From positions 310,001 to 374,000 of the forward strand of contig NZ_JARQWW010000001.1 of NCBI RefSeq assembly GCF_029543125.1: 64,000 bases of DNA, written 5' to 3'. The position numbers and the translations under genes are program-made. The notes beneath the pieces were generated by a model. It searched no databases. It was not told where the DNA came from and was given only the letters and a program-made list of their open reading frames with translations. Of the stretch, positions 26,252-34,246 are shown in pieces. Source of the stretch: Caulobacter segnis (GTDB taxonomy: Bacteria > Pseudomonadota > Alphaproteobacteria > Caulobacterales > Caulobacteraceae). Position 1 is the first letter of the stretch; each line of letters opens with the position of its first letter.

Positions 26252-27682
26252 TCACGCGTCGCGCCGCTCCAGCGGGCCGCCGCCGCGTATGAAGGCGGTG
26301 CCCGCCAGTCCGGCGAGCAGTAACAGCGCGATAGGCATGAATCCCGCGCGCTGGCTGTCGAAAGCCGCCGTGGCGAACTTCACCAGCATGGAGCCCAACC
26401 ACATGGTGACCGTGCCGGACAAGGCGTAGAGACCGAAAAAGGCCGCCGCCCGCTCCGGCGGCGCCAAGCGGACCATCAGGGTCCGGCTGGAGGCGTAGGA
26501 GCCGGTGACGAAAACCGCCACGCCGCAGCCCAGGGCGAGATAAATCACCTCCGGCAGAGTCCGGAACATCGGACCATTCCAAAGGGCCGGCGAAGCCGTG
26601 TCGAACGGCAGGACGAACAGCAGGCGGTCCCGCGCCATGCCGAGCTGCGCGGTCAGGCAAATCACCGCGCCTAGGATCTCAACCTGCACCGCCCGCTTGG
26701 GCCCGAAAAGAGTGTCGAACCATCCGGCCAGGATGCCCCCCGCCGCGCCGAAGAGGCTGAGGCAGATGCCGAAAGCCAGCATCTCCAACACGCCCCACCG
26801 CATGACGCCCGCCGCATAGACGCCGCCGAACAGCAGCAAGGCGGTCATGCCGTCGGTATAGATCATGCGCGCGGCCAGGAAGACGGCGGCGTCGCGATGC
26901 GCGCGCAGTCCCCGCACCGTGGCGATCACCTCACGCAAGCTGCTGCGCAGCGCCCGCAATGGATGAACATCCGTGGCCGCCACGTCGCGCGTAAAGAAGA
27001 ATAGGGGCAGCGAGGCGAGCGCCATGAACGCAGCCACGAGCGGTCCCACGATGCGATCCGGCTCGTGCGCTCCGGGATCGAGACCGAACAGCGGCGCCGC
27101 CGGAATGAAGCTCCAGTCCACGCGCCCCGGCAGAGCGAAGGCCCACAGCACGAAGAGCAACATGGCCACCGAGCAGGCGCTGCCCAGCGCCAGGGCGAGA
27201 CCGGAGGCGTGCGCCGCCTGCCGCGGACCAGCAGCCTGACCGAGCAGGGCGTTGTGCAGCACCTCGTTCCAGGCGAACAGGACACCCACGGCGATGAGGA
27301 TCATCGCCACGCCGGCGATCGGCAGAGCTGAACCGTCCGGCGCGGCGAACCACAGACAGGCGATCAGCGGAACCATCAGTCCGACCATCAGCGCCAGCAG
27401 CGGCTTTCGCGCACCAGATCGGTCGACGGCCGCGCCGAGCAGCGGCCCCGTGATTGCGGCGATCAGGCCGTAGGTCATCCCGATATCGGCGACCATCGCC
27501 TGCCCCCGCACCGGATCGCCGACCATGACGTTCGCGAAGTATGGGCTGAAAATGTAGATGGTGACGAGGATCACATACGGATCCCGCGCGCCCTGGAACA
27601 GGGCCCAGCTCAAGGCTCCGCGCGACAGTCCTCGGCCATCCACGGTCGATCCCGCCGCCAACGCGGCGCGGCTGTCGCTCAT
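26252..27682 (-). CDS. MFS transporter, UMF1/Atg22-like family
   Basis: A 476-residue membrane protein with about 12 helices. ALFQGARDPYVILVTIYIFSPYFA near the N-terminus, ITGPLLGAAVDRSGARKPLL in loop 2, and AAHASGLALALGSACSV are typical of the UMF1 family related to yeast vacuolar effluxer Atg22. RTLMVRLAPPERAAAFFGLYALSG is the family's C-terminal signature. Amino-acid or small-metabolite export is plausible from the eukaryotic homologues, but unproven in bacteria. The gene stands alone. Confidence 0.85.
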   Translation of the reverse strand: MSDSRAALAAGSTVDGRGLSRGALSWALFQGARDPYVILVTIYIFSPYFANVMVGDPVRGQAMVADIGMTYGLIAAITGPLLGAAVDRSGARKPLLALMVGLMVPLIACLWFAAPDGSALPIAGVAMILIAVGVLFAWNEVLHNALLGQAAGPRQAAHASGLALALGSACSVAMLLFVLWAFALPGRVDWSFIPAAPLFGLDPGAHEPDRIVGPLVAAFMALASLPLFFFTRDVAATDVHPLRALRSSLREVIATVRGLRAHRDAAVFLAARMIYTDGMTALLLFGGVYAAGVMRWGVLEMLAFGICLSLFGAAGGILAGWFDTLFGPKRAVQVEILGAVICLTAQLGMARDRLLFVLPFDTASPALWNGPMFRTLPEVIYLALGCGVAVFVTGSYASSRTLMVRLAPPERAAAFFGLYALSGTVTMWLGSMLVKFATAAFDSQRAGFMPIALLLLAGLAGTAFIRGGGPLERRDA

Positions 27683-27800
27683 CGTTCCCTCTCCCCTTGC
27701 GCTCCGTCTACGTGCGGATCGTCAAGGCGCGTGAAGCTACGCCAGATCGCCGGGTTGTCACTCGCAAAAGGCGACCGACCTCCCAGATTTCAGAATTATG

Positions 27801-28256
27801 TCAACGGTCTCCGATTTGGGCTGTCGGCGGCACAGCCCTGGCGCTCCACCGCTTGAAGACCCCCCAGAAGATGGCGATCACGACCACCCAGTAGGTCAGC
27901 TGCAGCGCCGTCAGATAGGTTGGCGGCCAAAGCGAGCCAGCGGAGAACGCGAAGACCACATGGATGGCGACCGCGACCAACTGAGCTCCAGCGGCGACGA
28001 CCAGCCAGTGCTTGTGGGTGCGGAGCCACAACGCCGTCAGCAGAACCATCAGAAGGGCGTCGGTGACAGCCGTGGCGTACTGCGGCGCGGACCAGCTTCG
28101 ACTGTAGACAAGCAGGGATACGGCCCAGGCCGTAAAGGCGCCGAGGGTGGCGCCGCGTTCGGCCAACCCGCCCCGTCGCGCCGAAAGCCCGCAGGCGATC
28201 AGCAGCAGCACGATCCATAGGATCGACGAAATCAAAGCAATCAAAGCAGCCCCCAT
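27801..28256 (-). CDS. Hypothetical four-helix membrane protein
   Basis: A 151-residue protein I do not recognise. Hydrophobic stretches lie near residues 4-24, 38-56, 65-80, 84-105 and 118-137, so four or five membrane helices are likely, with a short basic C-terminal tail. The codons are strongly G/C at third positions, which supports coding. It is the last gene of a leftward run of small unknown genes that starts with the LuxR-type HTH frame at 29470. No strong ribosome site precedes the ATG at 28256. Confidence 0.65.
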   Translation of the reverse strand: MGAALIALISSILWIVLLLIACGLSARRGGLAERGATLGAFTAWAVSLLVYSRSWSAPQYATAVTDALLMVLLTALWLRTHKHWLVVAAGAQLVAVAIHVVFAFSAGSLWPPTYLTALQLTYWVVVIAIFWGVFKRWSARAVPPTAQIGDR

Positions 28257-28298
28257 GTGTCGGGACCAGGATGGCCCGGCCCCGACAATTGGGGAAGA

Positions 28299-28649
28299 TC
28301 AGGCCGCCTGCTCTTCGCCTCGCGCTTGAACCGGCACTTGACCGAAGTCAGGCTTCTCGGTCGGCCCGAACGCCACGTGTCCAAGGCCGACTTGGCGCTG
28401 GGTCGCCTCGAGCTTCTTATGCAGGGTCCAAAGCTTGGCGCGAGCCTCGGTGAGCAGGACGGTCACTTCACCAGCCGCTTCCAGCATCTGCTGTCCGTGA
28501 GCGATGCTCAGCCCCGCGCGAGACCTCGTGGCGGGAAAACGCGACATGACCGCAGCCACGCTGGCCAGCGAATTGTCGAGCGCTTCTTCGCCAGCGAAGA
28601 GGGCGGCGGCGATCTCAAGAGCCGCAGCCTCACGAATATCCATGCTCAT
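28299..28649 (-). CDS. Hypothetical helical protein
   Basis: A 116-residue protein of unknown family. The sequence is mostly helical: MSMDIREAAALEIAAALFAG, LDNSLASVAAVMSRFP, and AAGEVTVLLTEARAKLWTLHKKLEATQ. It ends in a polar, charged tail. AAGGA lies 8 bases before the ATG at 28649; a second ATG two codons later is also possible. It follows the membrane-helix end of the upstream frame by 35 bases and probably belongs to the same operon. It has no signal peptide or membrane segment. Confidence 0.7.
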   Translation of the reverse strand: MSMDIREAAALEIAAALFAGEEALDNSLASVAAVMSRFPATRSRAGLSIAHGQQMLEAAGEVTVLLTEARAKLWTLHKKLEATQRQVGLGHVAFGPTEKPDFGQVPVQARGEEQAA

Positions 28650-28684
28650 ATTGTGTGTCCTTGGGCGCCGGTCCGGCGCGGGAG

Positions 28685-29470
28685 TTAGGGTCGAGCGGGC
28701 CACTCGCAGACGGACGTGGCGACGCAGAGTCGATTGAGGATGTTCAAGGCGCCTGAGGTCGCCGCCAGCAGAAGCACCAGCGCGATCGCCGCGGCCGCCA
28801 AGACGCCGAGCTTGGCGATGAGGCTCAGGTCATCGGCGCCTCCGGTCCGTCCTCGAGCCCCGCCGCGAAGTCCTGATCCAAGGCGCTGTGCGCCACGACC
28901 AGAATGTTCTGCAGGAGAAGCTCGGGGGTCATGAACGGCGCTTGCTTCAGCACCGCCGCCAAGGCTCCCCTGACCACCATCTCGTGGACCGGCGTATGGG
29001 TATGATCGAGCAGGACCTCCTTCAGAGCCTCCCAGTCGAAGACCGGAAGCGGCGGAGCCTGGGTGACCAGACCGCTCCACTCCTCCCGCAGCCTCTGAAG
29101 TTCGCTGCGAAGATACGTCTCCATGGGATTTTCCAGACCCGTCCGATTCGGCATGCGCCCTCACGTCGCCACCCGGCGATGGGAAATGGGCGAGACCGGA
29201 TTGGGCCAGTGCCATCGGGTTGGATTGCAATTCGATTGCACCGTCCGGCGCACCTTCCGCAGCAGCGAGAAACCGCGCCGCCTCAAAACGGTCGGCGGCG
29301 CCGAGCACCTGCTTGGCCCGCACCAGACGCTTGTCGATGGTCGATTTCGACAGGTCCAGCCGACGGGCGATCTGCTTGGAGCTGTAGTGCTGATAGACGA
29401 GCCGGAGGCATGCGCGCTCGCCTTCGGTCAGCCGAGCGATGCGTTCAAGATCGGGGCGCGTTGACGCCAT
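28685..29470 (-). CDS. LuxR-type HTH frame with C-terminal membrane helix (central part overlapped)
   Basis: The open frame is 261 codons. Residues 1-70 form a LuxR/FixJ-type helix-turn-helix (LTEGERACLRLVYQHYSSKQ, then IARRLDLSKSTIDKRLVRAK, then QVLGAADRFEAARFL). The last 45 residues contain a membrane helix (LGVLAAAAIALVLLLAATSG) with good codon use. HTH-linker-TM proteins of this kind are known in Caulobacterales and sphingomonads. However, the middle (about 105-215) is Gly/Ser/Arg low complexity and overlaps a better-looking frame at 28825-29124. The real products could be one protein, or an HTH protein plus separate peptides. GGAG sits 6 bases before the ATG at 29470. Confidence 0.6.
   Translation of the reverse strand: MASTRPDLERIARLTEGERACLRLVYQHYSSKQIARRLDLSKSTIDKRLVRAKQVLGAADRFEAARFLAAAEGAPDGAIELQSNPMALAQSGLAHFPSPGGDVRAHAESDGSGKSHGDVSSQRTSEAAGGVERSGHPGSAASGLRLGGSEGGPARSYPYAGPRDGGQGSLGGGAEASAVHDPRASPAEHSGRGAQRLGSGLRGGARGRTGGADDLSLIAKLGVLAAAAIALVLLLAATSGALNILNRLCVATSVCEWPARP
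28825..29124 (-). CDS. Hypothetical 99-residue protein in a frame overlapping the HTH gene
   Basis: The frame starting METYLRSELQRLREEWSGLV has a natural amino-acid mix, amphipathic helices and G/C-rich third codon positions, unlike the overlapping frame. It ends ...EAPMT. Segments VFDWEALKEVLLDHTHTPVH and MTPELLLQNILVVAHSALD look like a compact helical domain. I do not recognise the family. An alternative ATG at 29154 is preceded by GAGG. Its TGA overlaps the point where the other frame resumes good coding (CTGA), so translation of the three segments may be coupled. Confidence 0.6.
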   Translation of the reverse strand: METYLRSELQRLREEWSGLVTQAPPLPVFDWEALKEVLLDHTHTPVHEMVVRGALAAVLKQAPFMTPELLLQNILVVAHSALDQDFAAGLEDGPEAPMT

Positions 29471-29494
29471 CGCCATCTCCGATTGTGAAGCTTG

Positions 29495-29508
29495 TTGATC
29501 TCAATCAA
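29495..29508. promoter_or_regulatory. Consensus FNR/FixK box
   Basis: TTGATCTCAATCAA matches the TTGAT-N4-ATCAA consensus of FNR/FixK proteins in all ten defined positions. It lies between the leftward HTH frame (start 29470) and the rightward XRE gene (start 29620). The centre is only 31 bp from the HTH start but about 118 bp from the XRE start. Activation at -41.5 therefore fits the XRE side better, while on the HTH side it would overlap the promoter. FixK is encoded in this window. Confidence 0.72.
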
Positions 29509-29549
29509 GCAATCAGAAGGAGGCGCGGCTGCCTAGGGGAAAGGCGATG

Positions 29550-29579
29550 CAGTTGTTGTAAACGCACACTCAGTTGTTG
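29550..29579 (+). promoter_or_regulatory. Tandem CAGTTGTTG repeats upstream of the XRE gene
   Basis: CAGTTGTTG occurs at 29550-29558 and 29571-29579, 21 bp apart (two helical turns), so the copies lie on the same DNA face. They lie 41-70 bases before the XRE start. Autoregulation by the XRE protein is a reasonable guess from position. Confidence 0.5.
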
Positions 29580-29619
29580 AACTTGCATTGCACACTTTTG
29601 ACGCGTATCTCCGAAGACC

Positions 29620-30048
29620 ATGCACGAGACCGCGCACAAGGATGATCGGACGACCGCCGACCCCGTCGACGGACATGTAGGCGCCCGCATCCGGCAGGTG
29701 CGGCGGGCCCGAGGCGTGAACCAGGAGCAGCTCGCGGAATCGCTCGGCCTCACCTATCAGCAGGTGCAGAAGTACGAGCGGGCAGCCAATCGGGTCAGCG
29801 CGTCCAAGCTCTATCAGATCGCCCGCCTGCTCGAGACGCCGGTCAGCGCCTTCTTCGAAGGCCTCGAGGCGACAGACGCCAAGTCGCCAGACGTGCCGCC
29901 CGCGCCTGACCTGACCGCCTTCCTGCAGACCGCGGAAAGCAGCGACATCGCGCTGTGGTTTCCGCAGATCCGCACGGCTCGCCAACGCAAGCGCGTGGCC
30001 GAGCTGATCCGCTCCATGGTCGAGGACGAGCCGGAGCCCCGCGCTTAG
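29620..30048 (+). CDS. XRE family transcriptional regulator
   Basis: A 142-residue protein. A Cro/CI-type helix-turn-helix spans about residues 20-78 (VGARIRQVRRARGVNQEQLA, ESLGLTYQQVQKYERAANRV, SASKLYQIARLLETPVSAFF). The C-terminal segment ends with RQRKRVAELIRSMVEDE, a pattern common to alphaproteobacterial regulators of this size. It may read the tandem repeats in its own upstream region. Its stop interlocks with that of the convergent amn gene (TTAG). The target genes are unknown, but the divergent small-gene operon is a candidate. Confidence 0.88.
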   Translation: MHETAHKDDRTTADPVDGHVGARIRQVRRARGVNQEQLAESLGLTYQQVQKYERAANRVSASKLYQIARLLETPVSAFFEGLEATDAKSPDVPPAPDLTAFLQTAESSDIALWFPQIRTARQRKRVAELIRSMVEDEPEPRA

Positions 30049-31502
30049 CGGAAAGGCGGCTCGTCGAAGGCCCGCAGCTTGCGCGAGTGCAGGTTCGTCC
30101 CCTCGGCCTTCAACAGCTCGATGGTTGCCAGGCCGATCTGCAGATGCTGGCCGATGGCGCGCTCATAAAAAGCGTTGGCCTGGCCGGGCAGCTTGATCTC
30201 CCCGTGCAGCGGCTTGTCCGACACGCAGAGCAGCGTCCCGTAGGGCACGCGGAAACGATAGCCCTGGGCGGCGATGGTCGCCGACTCCATGTCGATGGCG
30301 ACCGCTCGGCTCTGGTTGAAGCGCAGGGCGCTGAGCGTGTAGCGCAGCTCCCAGTTCCGGTCGTCCGTGGTGACCACTGTGCCGGTGCGCAGGCGGCGCT
30401 TCAGGTCCGCGCCACTCTCGCCGGTCACCTGCTTGGCTGCGTCGTAGAGCGCGCGCTGCACCTCGGCCAGGGCCGGGATCGGCACCTCCGGCGGCAGCAC
30501 GTCGTCCAGCACATGGTCGTCGCGCAGATAGGCGTGGGCCAGGACGTAGTCGCCGATGGTCTGGCTGGGACGCAGGCCGCCGCAGTGGCCGATCATCAGC
30601 CAGGCTTCGGGACGCAGCACCGCCAGGTGGTCGGTGATGGTCTTGGCGTTGGACGGGCCGACGCCGATGTTGACCAGCGACACACCGCGGCCGTCCTCGG
30701 CGATCAGGTGATAGGCCGGCATCTGGTGGCGGCGCCAGGCGCTGGCGGCGATCACCTGATCGGGGTCCTTGGTCTCCTTGGTGACATAGACGCCGCCGGC
30801 CCCCGACAGGGCGATGTACGGGCTGCCTTCGCGGGCCAGTTCGTCCAGGCCCCAGCGCACGAACTCGTCGACGTAGCGATGGTAGTTCGTGAACAGGATG
30901 TAGCGCTGGGTGTGCTCCGGCGGAGCGCCCGTATAGTGCTTCAGCCGCGCCAGGGAGTAGTCGGTCCGCAGGCCGTCGAAGAGGGCCAGAGGCCGCGGCT
31001 CGTCGAACAACGGCTCGAACATGCCGTCCACCACCTCGTCGCCGATGAAGGCGAGCTCCGTGGTCGGGAAGTGCCGGGCCAGCGCCTGGGCGGTGACGTC
31101 CGCCAGGGCCATGTCCGCGGCGCCGTCCAGCACATAGGGGAACGGGATCTCCTGCGTCGAACGCGCCACGTCGACCCGCACGCCGTAGTCGGCGATCAGC
31201 AGGGCGAGCTGCTCGGTCAGGTACTCGGCGTAGAGGTCCGGACGCGTCACCGTCACCGCATAGGTTCCCGGGCGCGACAGACGCGCATAGGCGCGGGTCA
31301 GCCGAGGATGGGCGTCGGCCTCGCCATAGGTGATGCGCAGTTCGGGATAGGTGAAGGCGCCGTCGGCGCGCAGCTCGGCGTCGGGCGTCACGCCTTCGCG
31401 CAGATAGGCCCGCAAGGCCCCGCGCAGGGATTCAACCGATTGCTGGTAGGTCTGGGAAAGCCGCTCTACGATGGCGGCTGCGATTTTTTCATGCTCAGTC
31501 AT
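30045..31502 (-). CDS. amn: AMP nucleosidase
   Basis: Hydrolyses AMP to adenine and ribose 5-phosphate and so adjusts the adenylate pool. The 485-residue length matches the family. The N-terminal domain (about 1-170) has GAFTYPELRITY and SRPGTYAVTVTRPDLYAEYL. The C-terminal phosphorylase-like domain includes VSLVNIGVGPSNAKTITDHLA, WLMIGHCGGLRPSQTIGDYVLAHAYLRDDHVLD and AVAIDMESATIAAQGYRFRVPYGTLLCVSDKPLHGEIKLPG, with the conserved substrate-binding ME-S and SDKPLHGE. It is divergent from htpX. Confidence 0.96.
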   Translation of the reverse strand: MTEHEKIAAAIVERLSQTYQQSVESLRGALRAYLREGVTPDAELRADGAFTYPELRITYGEADAHPRLTRAYARLSRPGTYAVTVTRPDLYAEYLTEQLALLIADYGVRVDVARSTQEIPFPYVLDGAADMALADVTAQALARHFPTTELAFIGDEVVDGMFEPLFDEPRPLALFDGLRTDYSLARLKHYTGAPPEHTQRYILFTNYHRYVDEFVRWGLDELAREGSPYIALSGAGGVYVTKETKDPDQVIAASAWRRHQMPAYHLIAEDGRGVSLVNIGVGPSNAKTITDHLAVLRPEAWLMIGHCGGLRPSQTIGDYVLAHAYLRDDHVLDDVLPPEVPIPALAEVQRALYDAAKQVTGESGADLKRRLRTGTVVTTDDRNWELRYTLSALRFNQSRAVAIDMESATIAAQGYRFRVPYGTLLCVSDKPLHGEIKLPGQANAFYERAIGQHLQIGLATIELLKAEGTNLHSRKLRAFDEPPFR

Positions 31503-31578
31503 GGCGTCTTATAGCGGCGCCGCGCGACACAAGCGAGACGGCCTTGCGCGCCTGCTGGGCGAGGCCACATAACACCTC

Positions 31579-32523
31579 ATGCGCAACACTCTTCGCACCT
31601 TCATGCTTCTGGCGGCCATGACCGCCATCTTCGTGGTCGCCGGCTACATGATCGGCGGAGCGGCCGGCATGCTGATCGCCCTGGCGCTTGGCGGCGCCAT
31701 GAACCTGATCAGCTATTGGAACGCCGACAAGATCGTCCTGCGCATGTACGGCGCGCGGGAGGTCGATGCGCACGATCCCGATCCGATGGTTCGCAACTAC
31801 GTCCTCGACACCCTGGCCATGGCCGACCAAGCCGGCATGCCGCGCCCGAAGGTCTATGTGATCGCCCAGGAGCAGCCGAACGCCTTCGCCACTGGCCGCA
31901 ACCCCGAGAACGCCGCCGTGGCCGCCACGGTGGGTTTGCTGCGCCTGCTGGACCGCCGGGAGATCCGGGGCGTGATGGCGCACGAGCTGGCGCACGTGAA
32001 GCATCGCGACACCCTGACCATGACGGTCACCGCGACCATCGCCGGCGCCATCTCGGCCCTGGCCAACATCGCCTTTTTCTTCGGCGGCGACCGCGACCGC
32101 CCCATGGGCATGATCGGCTCGATCCTGCTCGCCATCCTGGCGCCCATCGCCGCCGCCCTGGTGCAGATGGCGATCAGCCGAGGCCGCGAATACGAGGCCG
32201 ACCGCGGCGGCGCCGAGATCAGCGGAGACCCGCAGGCTCTTGCCGACGCCCTGAGCAAGATCGAGGCTTATGCCCGCGGCGGCATGGTCAACGAGACGGC
32301 GGAGCGCAATCCCGCCACGGGCCAAATGTTCATCATCAACCCGCTGGCTGGCGAAGGCGCCGACAACCTGTTCTCCACCCACCCGGCGACCCACAACCGC
32401 GTGGCCGCCCTGATGGAGCTGGCCGGGCGCTCCGGCCCGCCGCGCCGCCCGGCGGCGACCGCTGTCCCGAGGACGTCGGGCACGGCTGTGCCGGTGACCC
32501 GCAAGGACCCTTGGGGCTCGTAA
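31579..32523 (+). CDS. htpX: Membrane zinc metalloprotease HtpX
   Basis: A quality-control protease of the inner membrane, 314 residues. Two N-terminal membrane helices lie at about 6-22 and 28-46. The zinc motif [10 protein letters not shown] is near residue 135, two more hydrophobic segments follow (about 150-200), and the third zinc ligand is in [34 protein letters not shown] is also conserved. The C-terminal 35 residues are a Pro/Arg-rich tail. Its stop abuts the opposing DUF6880-like gene (TAACTA). Confidence 0.95.
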   Translation: MRNTLRTFMLLAAMTAIFVVAGYMIGGAAGMLIALALGGAMNLISYWNADKIVLRMYGAREVDAHDPDPMVRNYVLDTLAMADQAGMPRPKVYVIAQEQPNAFATGRNPENAAVAATVGLLRLLDRREIRGVMAHELAHVKHRDTLTMTVTATIAGAISALANIAFFFGGDRDRPMGMIGSILLAILAPIAAALVQMAISRGREYEADRGGAEISGDPQALADALSKIEAYARGGMVNETAERNPATGQMFIINPLAGEGADNLFSTHPATHNRVAALMELAGRSGPPRRPAATAVPRTSGTAVPVTRKDPWGS

Positions 32524-33900
32524 CTACCAGCGGCGCATCCTGGCGACGCGTTCGGCGAATTCCTCGTGGCTCTCGTATCCGCCGTCATCCGTGAGGACGA
32601 CGGACAGCGACGCCGCCTCCAGCATCCATCGCTTGGCCTGGGCGTAGCGCTCGGTGTCGGCATGGCGGACCACGTCCCAGATCATGGCGCGCAGCAGAAG
32701 CGTGGCGGCGAGCGGGTAGCGTCCTTCCAGGGCGCGAGCCCCGCGCTCCAACAGCTCCCACTTAGCGCCTGAAAGGCTGTCGCCCCGCTCGGCCACCAAC
32801 CGCGCCGCAAGGTCGAACTTGGGCCAGTCGAGCAGGAAGCCCAGGGCGGCGTGGACATCGCGATGATCCAGCGCCAGGTCCATGGCGCGGTCCTCGGCCT
32901 CAACGTCGTCGAACTCGGGCAGCCGGCGCAGATAGGCGCGCAGCACCCCGGCGTCGAGATCGCGTTCGAAACTGGCCCACCGCGCGGCCTGCGCGCCCTC
33001 GGCGTCGCCCAGCCCCTCAAGCACCTCGATGCGGACCTGGGTCCAGTCCATGGCTCCGGGATCACCGGCGGCGGAGCGTTCGGGGGTCGAACGATCCAAG
33101 GCTTTGCGGGCCTCGCCCAGACGACCGGCGCCTAGCAGCCGGCGCGCGATCTGCGCTCCGACGGGGGGCAACACAGCCTCTGTCGGCGAGAACAGGGCGA
33201 TGAAGCCGTCCACGTCGCCCTGCGCGTCGGCGAGAATCTGGGCGGCCGAACGCCACGCGCGCGTGGCGCCGCGCCCGCGCGCCACCGTCTCCAACCGTCC
33301 GCGCAGATCGGCCAGTGCCGCGCCGTGCAGGGCGGGCGCCGTGGCTCGAAGCAGCGGCAAGGCCATTCCGGCCGGCGCGTGATGCACGATATCGAACAGC
33401 CGGTCGGCCAATAGGCCCGCATCGGCGAGCGTCGCCTTGGGCGCGATCTCGGCCGCGTCGGTCACGGCCTCGGAGAACACCTCGGCCAGCTCACCCTTGG
33501 TGTCCTTGATGCGCGTGGCGAGACTGGCTGAAAGACCGATCAGCCGGACAATCAGATCAAGCGCAAGGTCCGGATCAAGCTCAGCCAGACGGCCGGCGAT
33601 CGCCTGACGATGAGCGTCCAGGTCCCGGACGAATTCCTTATACTTGCGCCAATTGATGCGCGCCCGGCTGTCGTCGATCGCATCGATGCGCCGTGCGATC
33701 TCGGCGGCCAAGACCCCGGCGCCGGCTTCGCCGGCAAGCTCCAGCTTCAAGCGGCGCTTGATGGATGCTCCGCCTTCCGCGACCTCCATGAGCAGGACGG
33801 CGAGGCGCTCGGGCCCCAGCTTGGCGAGATTGGCGGCGTTCAGCGCCTTGCGTGCACCGGCCTTCTTCACCGCCACGGCGGCCTTTTGCGCGTTGCTCAA
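32524..33900 (-). CDS. DUF6880-like helical-repeat protein
   Basis: A 458-residue cytoplasmic protein with helical repeats. The beginning, KALNAANLAKLGPERLAVLL, then MEVAEGGASIKRRLKLELAG and RINWRKYKEFVRDLDAHRQAI, matches the pattern I associate with DUF6880. The rest is a solenoid of helix pairs (for example LDHRDVHAALGFLLDWPKFD). No function is known. The start is taken as TTG at 33900, with GAGAGG 6 bases upstream; the frame stays open 52 codons further upstream to an ATG at 34056, but that extension has an odd, cysteine-containing composition and no ribosome site. Confidence 0.72.
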   Translation of the reverse strand: MSNAQKAAVAVKKAGARKALNAANLAKLGPERLAVLLMEVAEGGASIKRRLKLELAGEAGAGVLAAEIARRIDAIDDSRARINWRKYKEFVRDLDAHRQAIAGRLAELDPDLALDLIVRLIGLSASLATRIKDTKGELAEVFSEAVTDAAEIAPKATLADAGLLADRLFDIVHHAPAGMALPLLRATAPALHGAALADLRGRLETVARGRGATRAWRSAAQILADAQGDVDGFIALFSPTEAVLPPVGAQIARRLLGAGRLGEARKALDRSTPERSAAGDPGAMDWTQVRIEVLEGLGDAEGAQAARWASFERDLDAGVLRAYLRRLPEFDDVEAEDRAMDLALDHRDVHAALGFLLDWPKFDLAARLVAERGDSLSGAKWELLERGARALEGRYPLAATLLLRAMIWDVVRHADTERYAQAKRWMLEAASLSVVLTDDGGYESHEEFAERVARMRRW

Positions 33901-34054
33901 AACCGGCCTCTCGTCACGCTTTCCAATACAGCCATAAGCTGGGCAGCCTTCCCCGGCAACCTTCGTAATCCCTTGTTCCAACAGGGACTTTTGCTCCTTG
34001 ATGAGACGTTCTGTCGCAGCGCCCTCAAGGTCAAGCTTGTGACACAAGCGAATC

Positions 34055-34246
34055 ATGCTTCAGCGCACCACGCTCCTACTGATTCTCTGTGGGATCGTCA
34101 GCCTCTCCCTTCTCGGCGGAGGCGGGACGCTTGTCTTTCGTGGCGAGAAGATCTGGATGCTCGCCGCCGGCGTCGGGATGATCATCATCGGCCTGATCGC
34201 CGGCGTGGTGGCCGTTCTTGGCGCGATCGGCGACGAGCAGGCTTAG
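34055..34246 (+). CDS. Small two-helix membrane protein
   Basis: A 63-residue peptide with two hydrophobic segments, TTLLLILCGIVSLSLLGGGGTLVF and MLAAGVGMIIIGLIAGVVAVLGAI, joined by a short charged loop RGEKIW. There are no known motifs. It is divergent from the DUF6880-like gene and its stop interlocks with the convergent secreted protein gene. The composition and G/C third positions support coding, but the family and function are unknown. Confidence 0.65.
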   Translation: MLQRTTLLLILCGIVSLSLLGGGGTLVFRGEKIWMLAAGVGMIIIGLIAGVVAVLGAIGDEQA

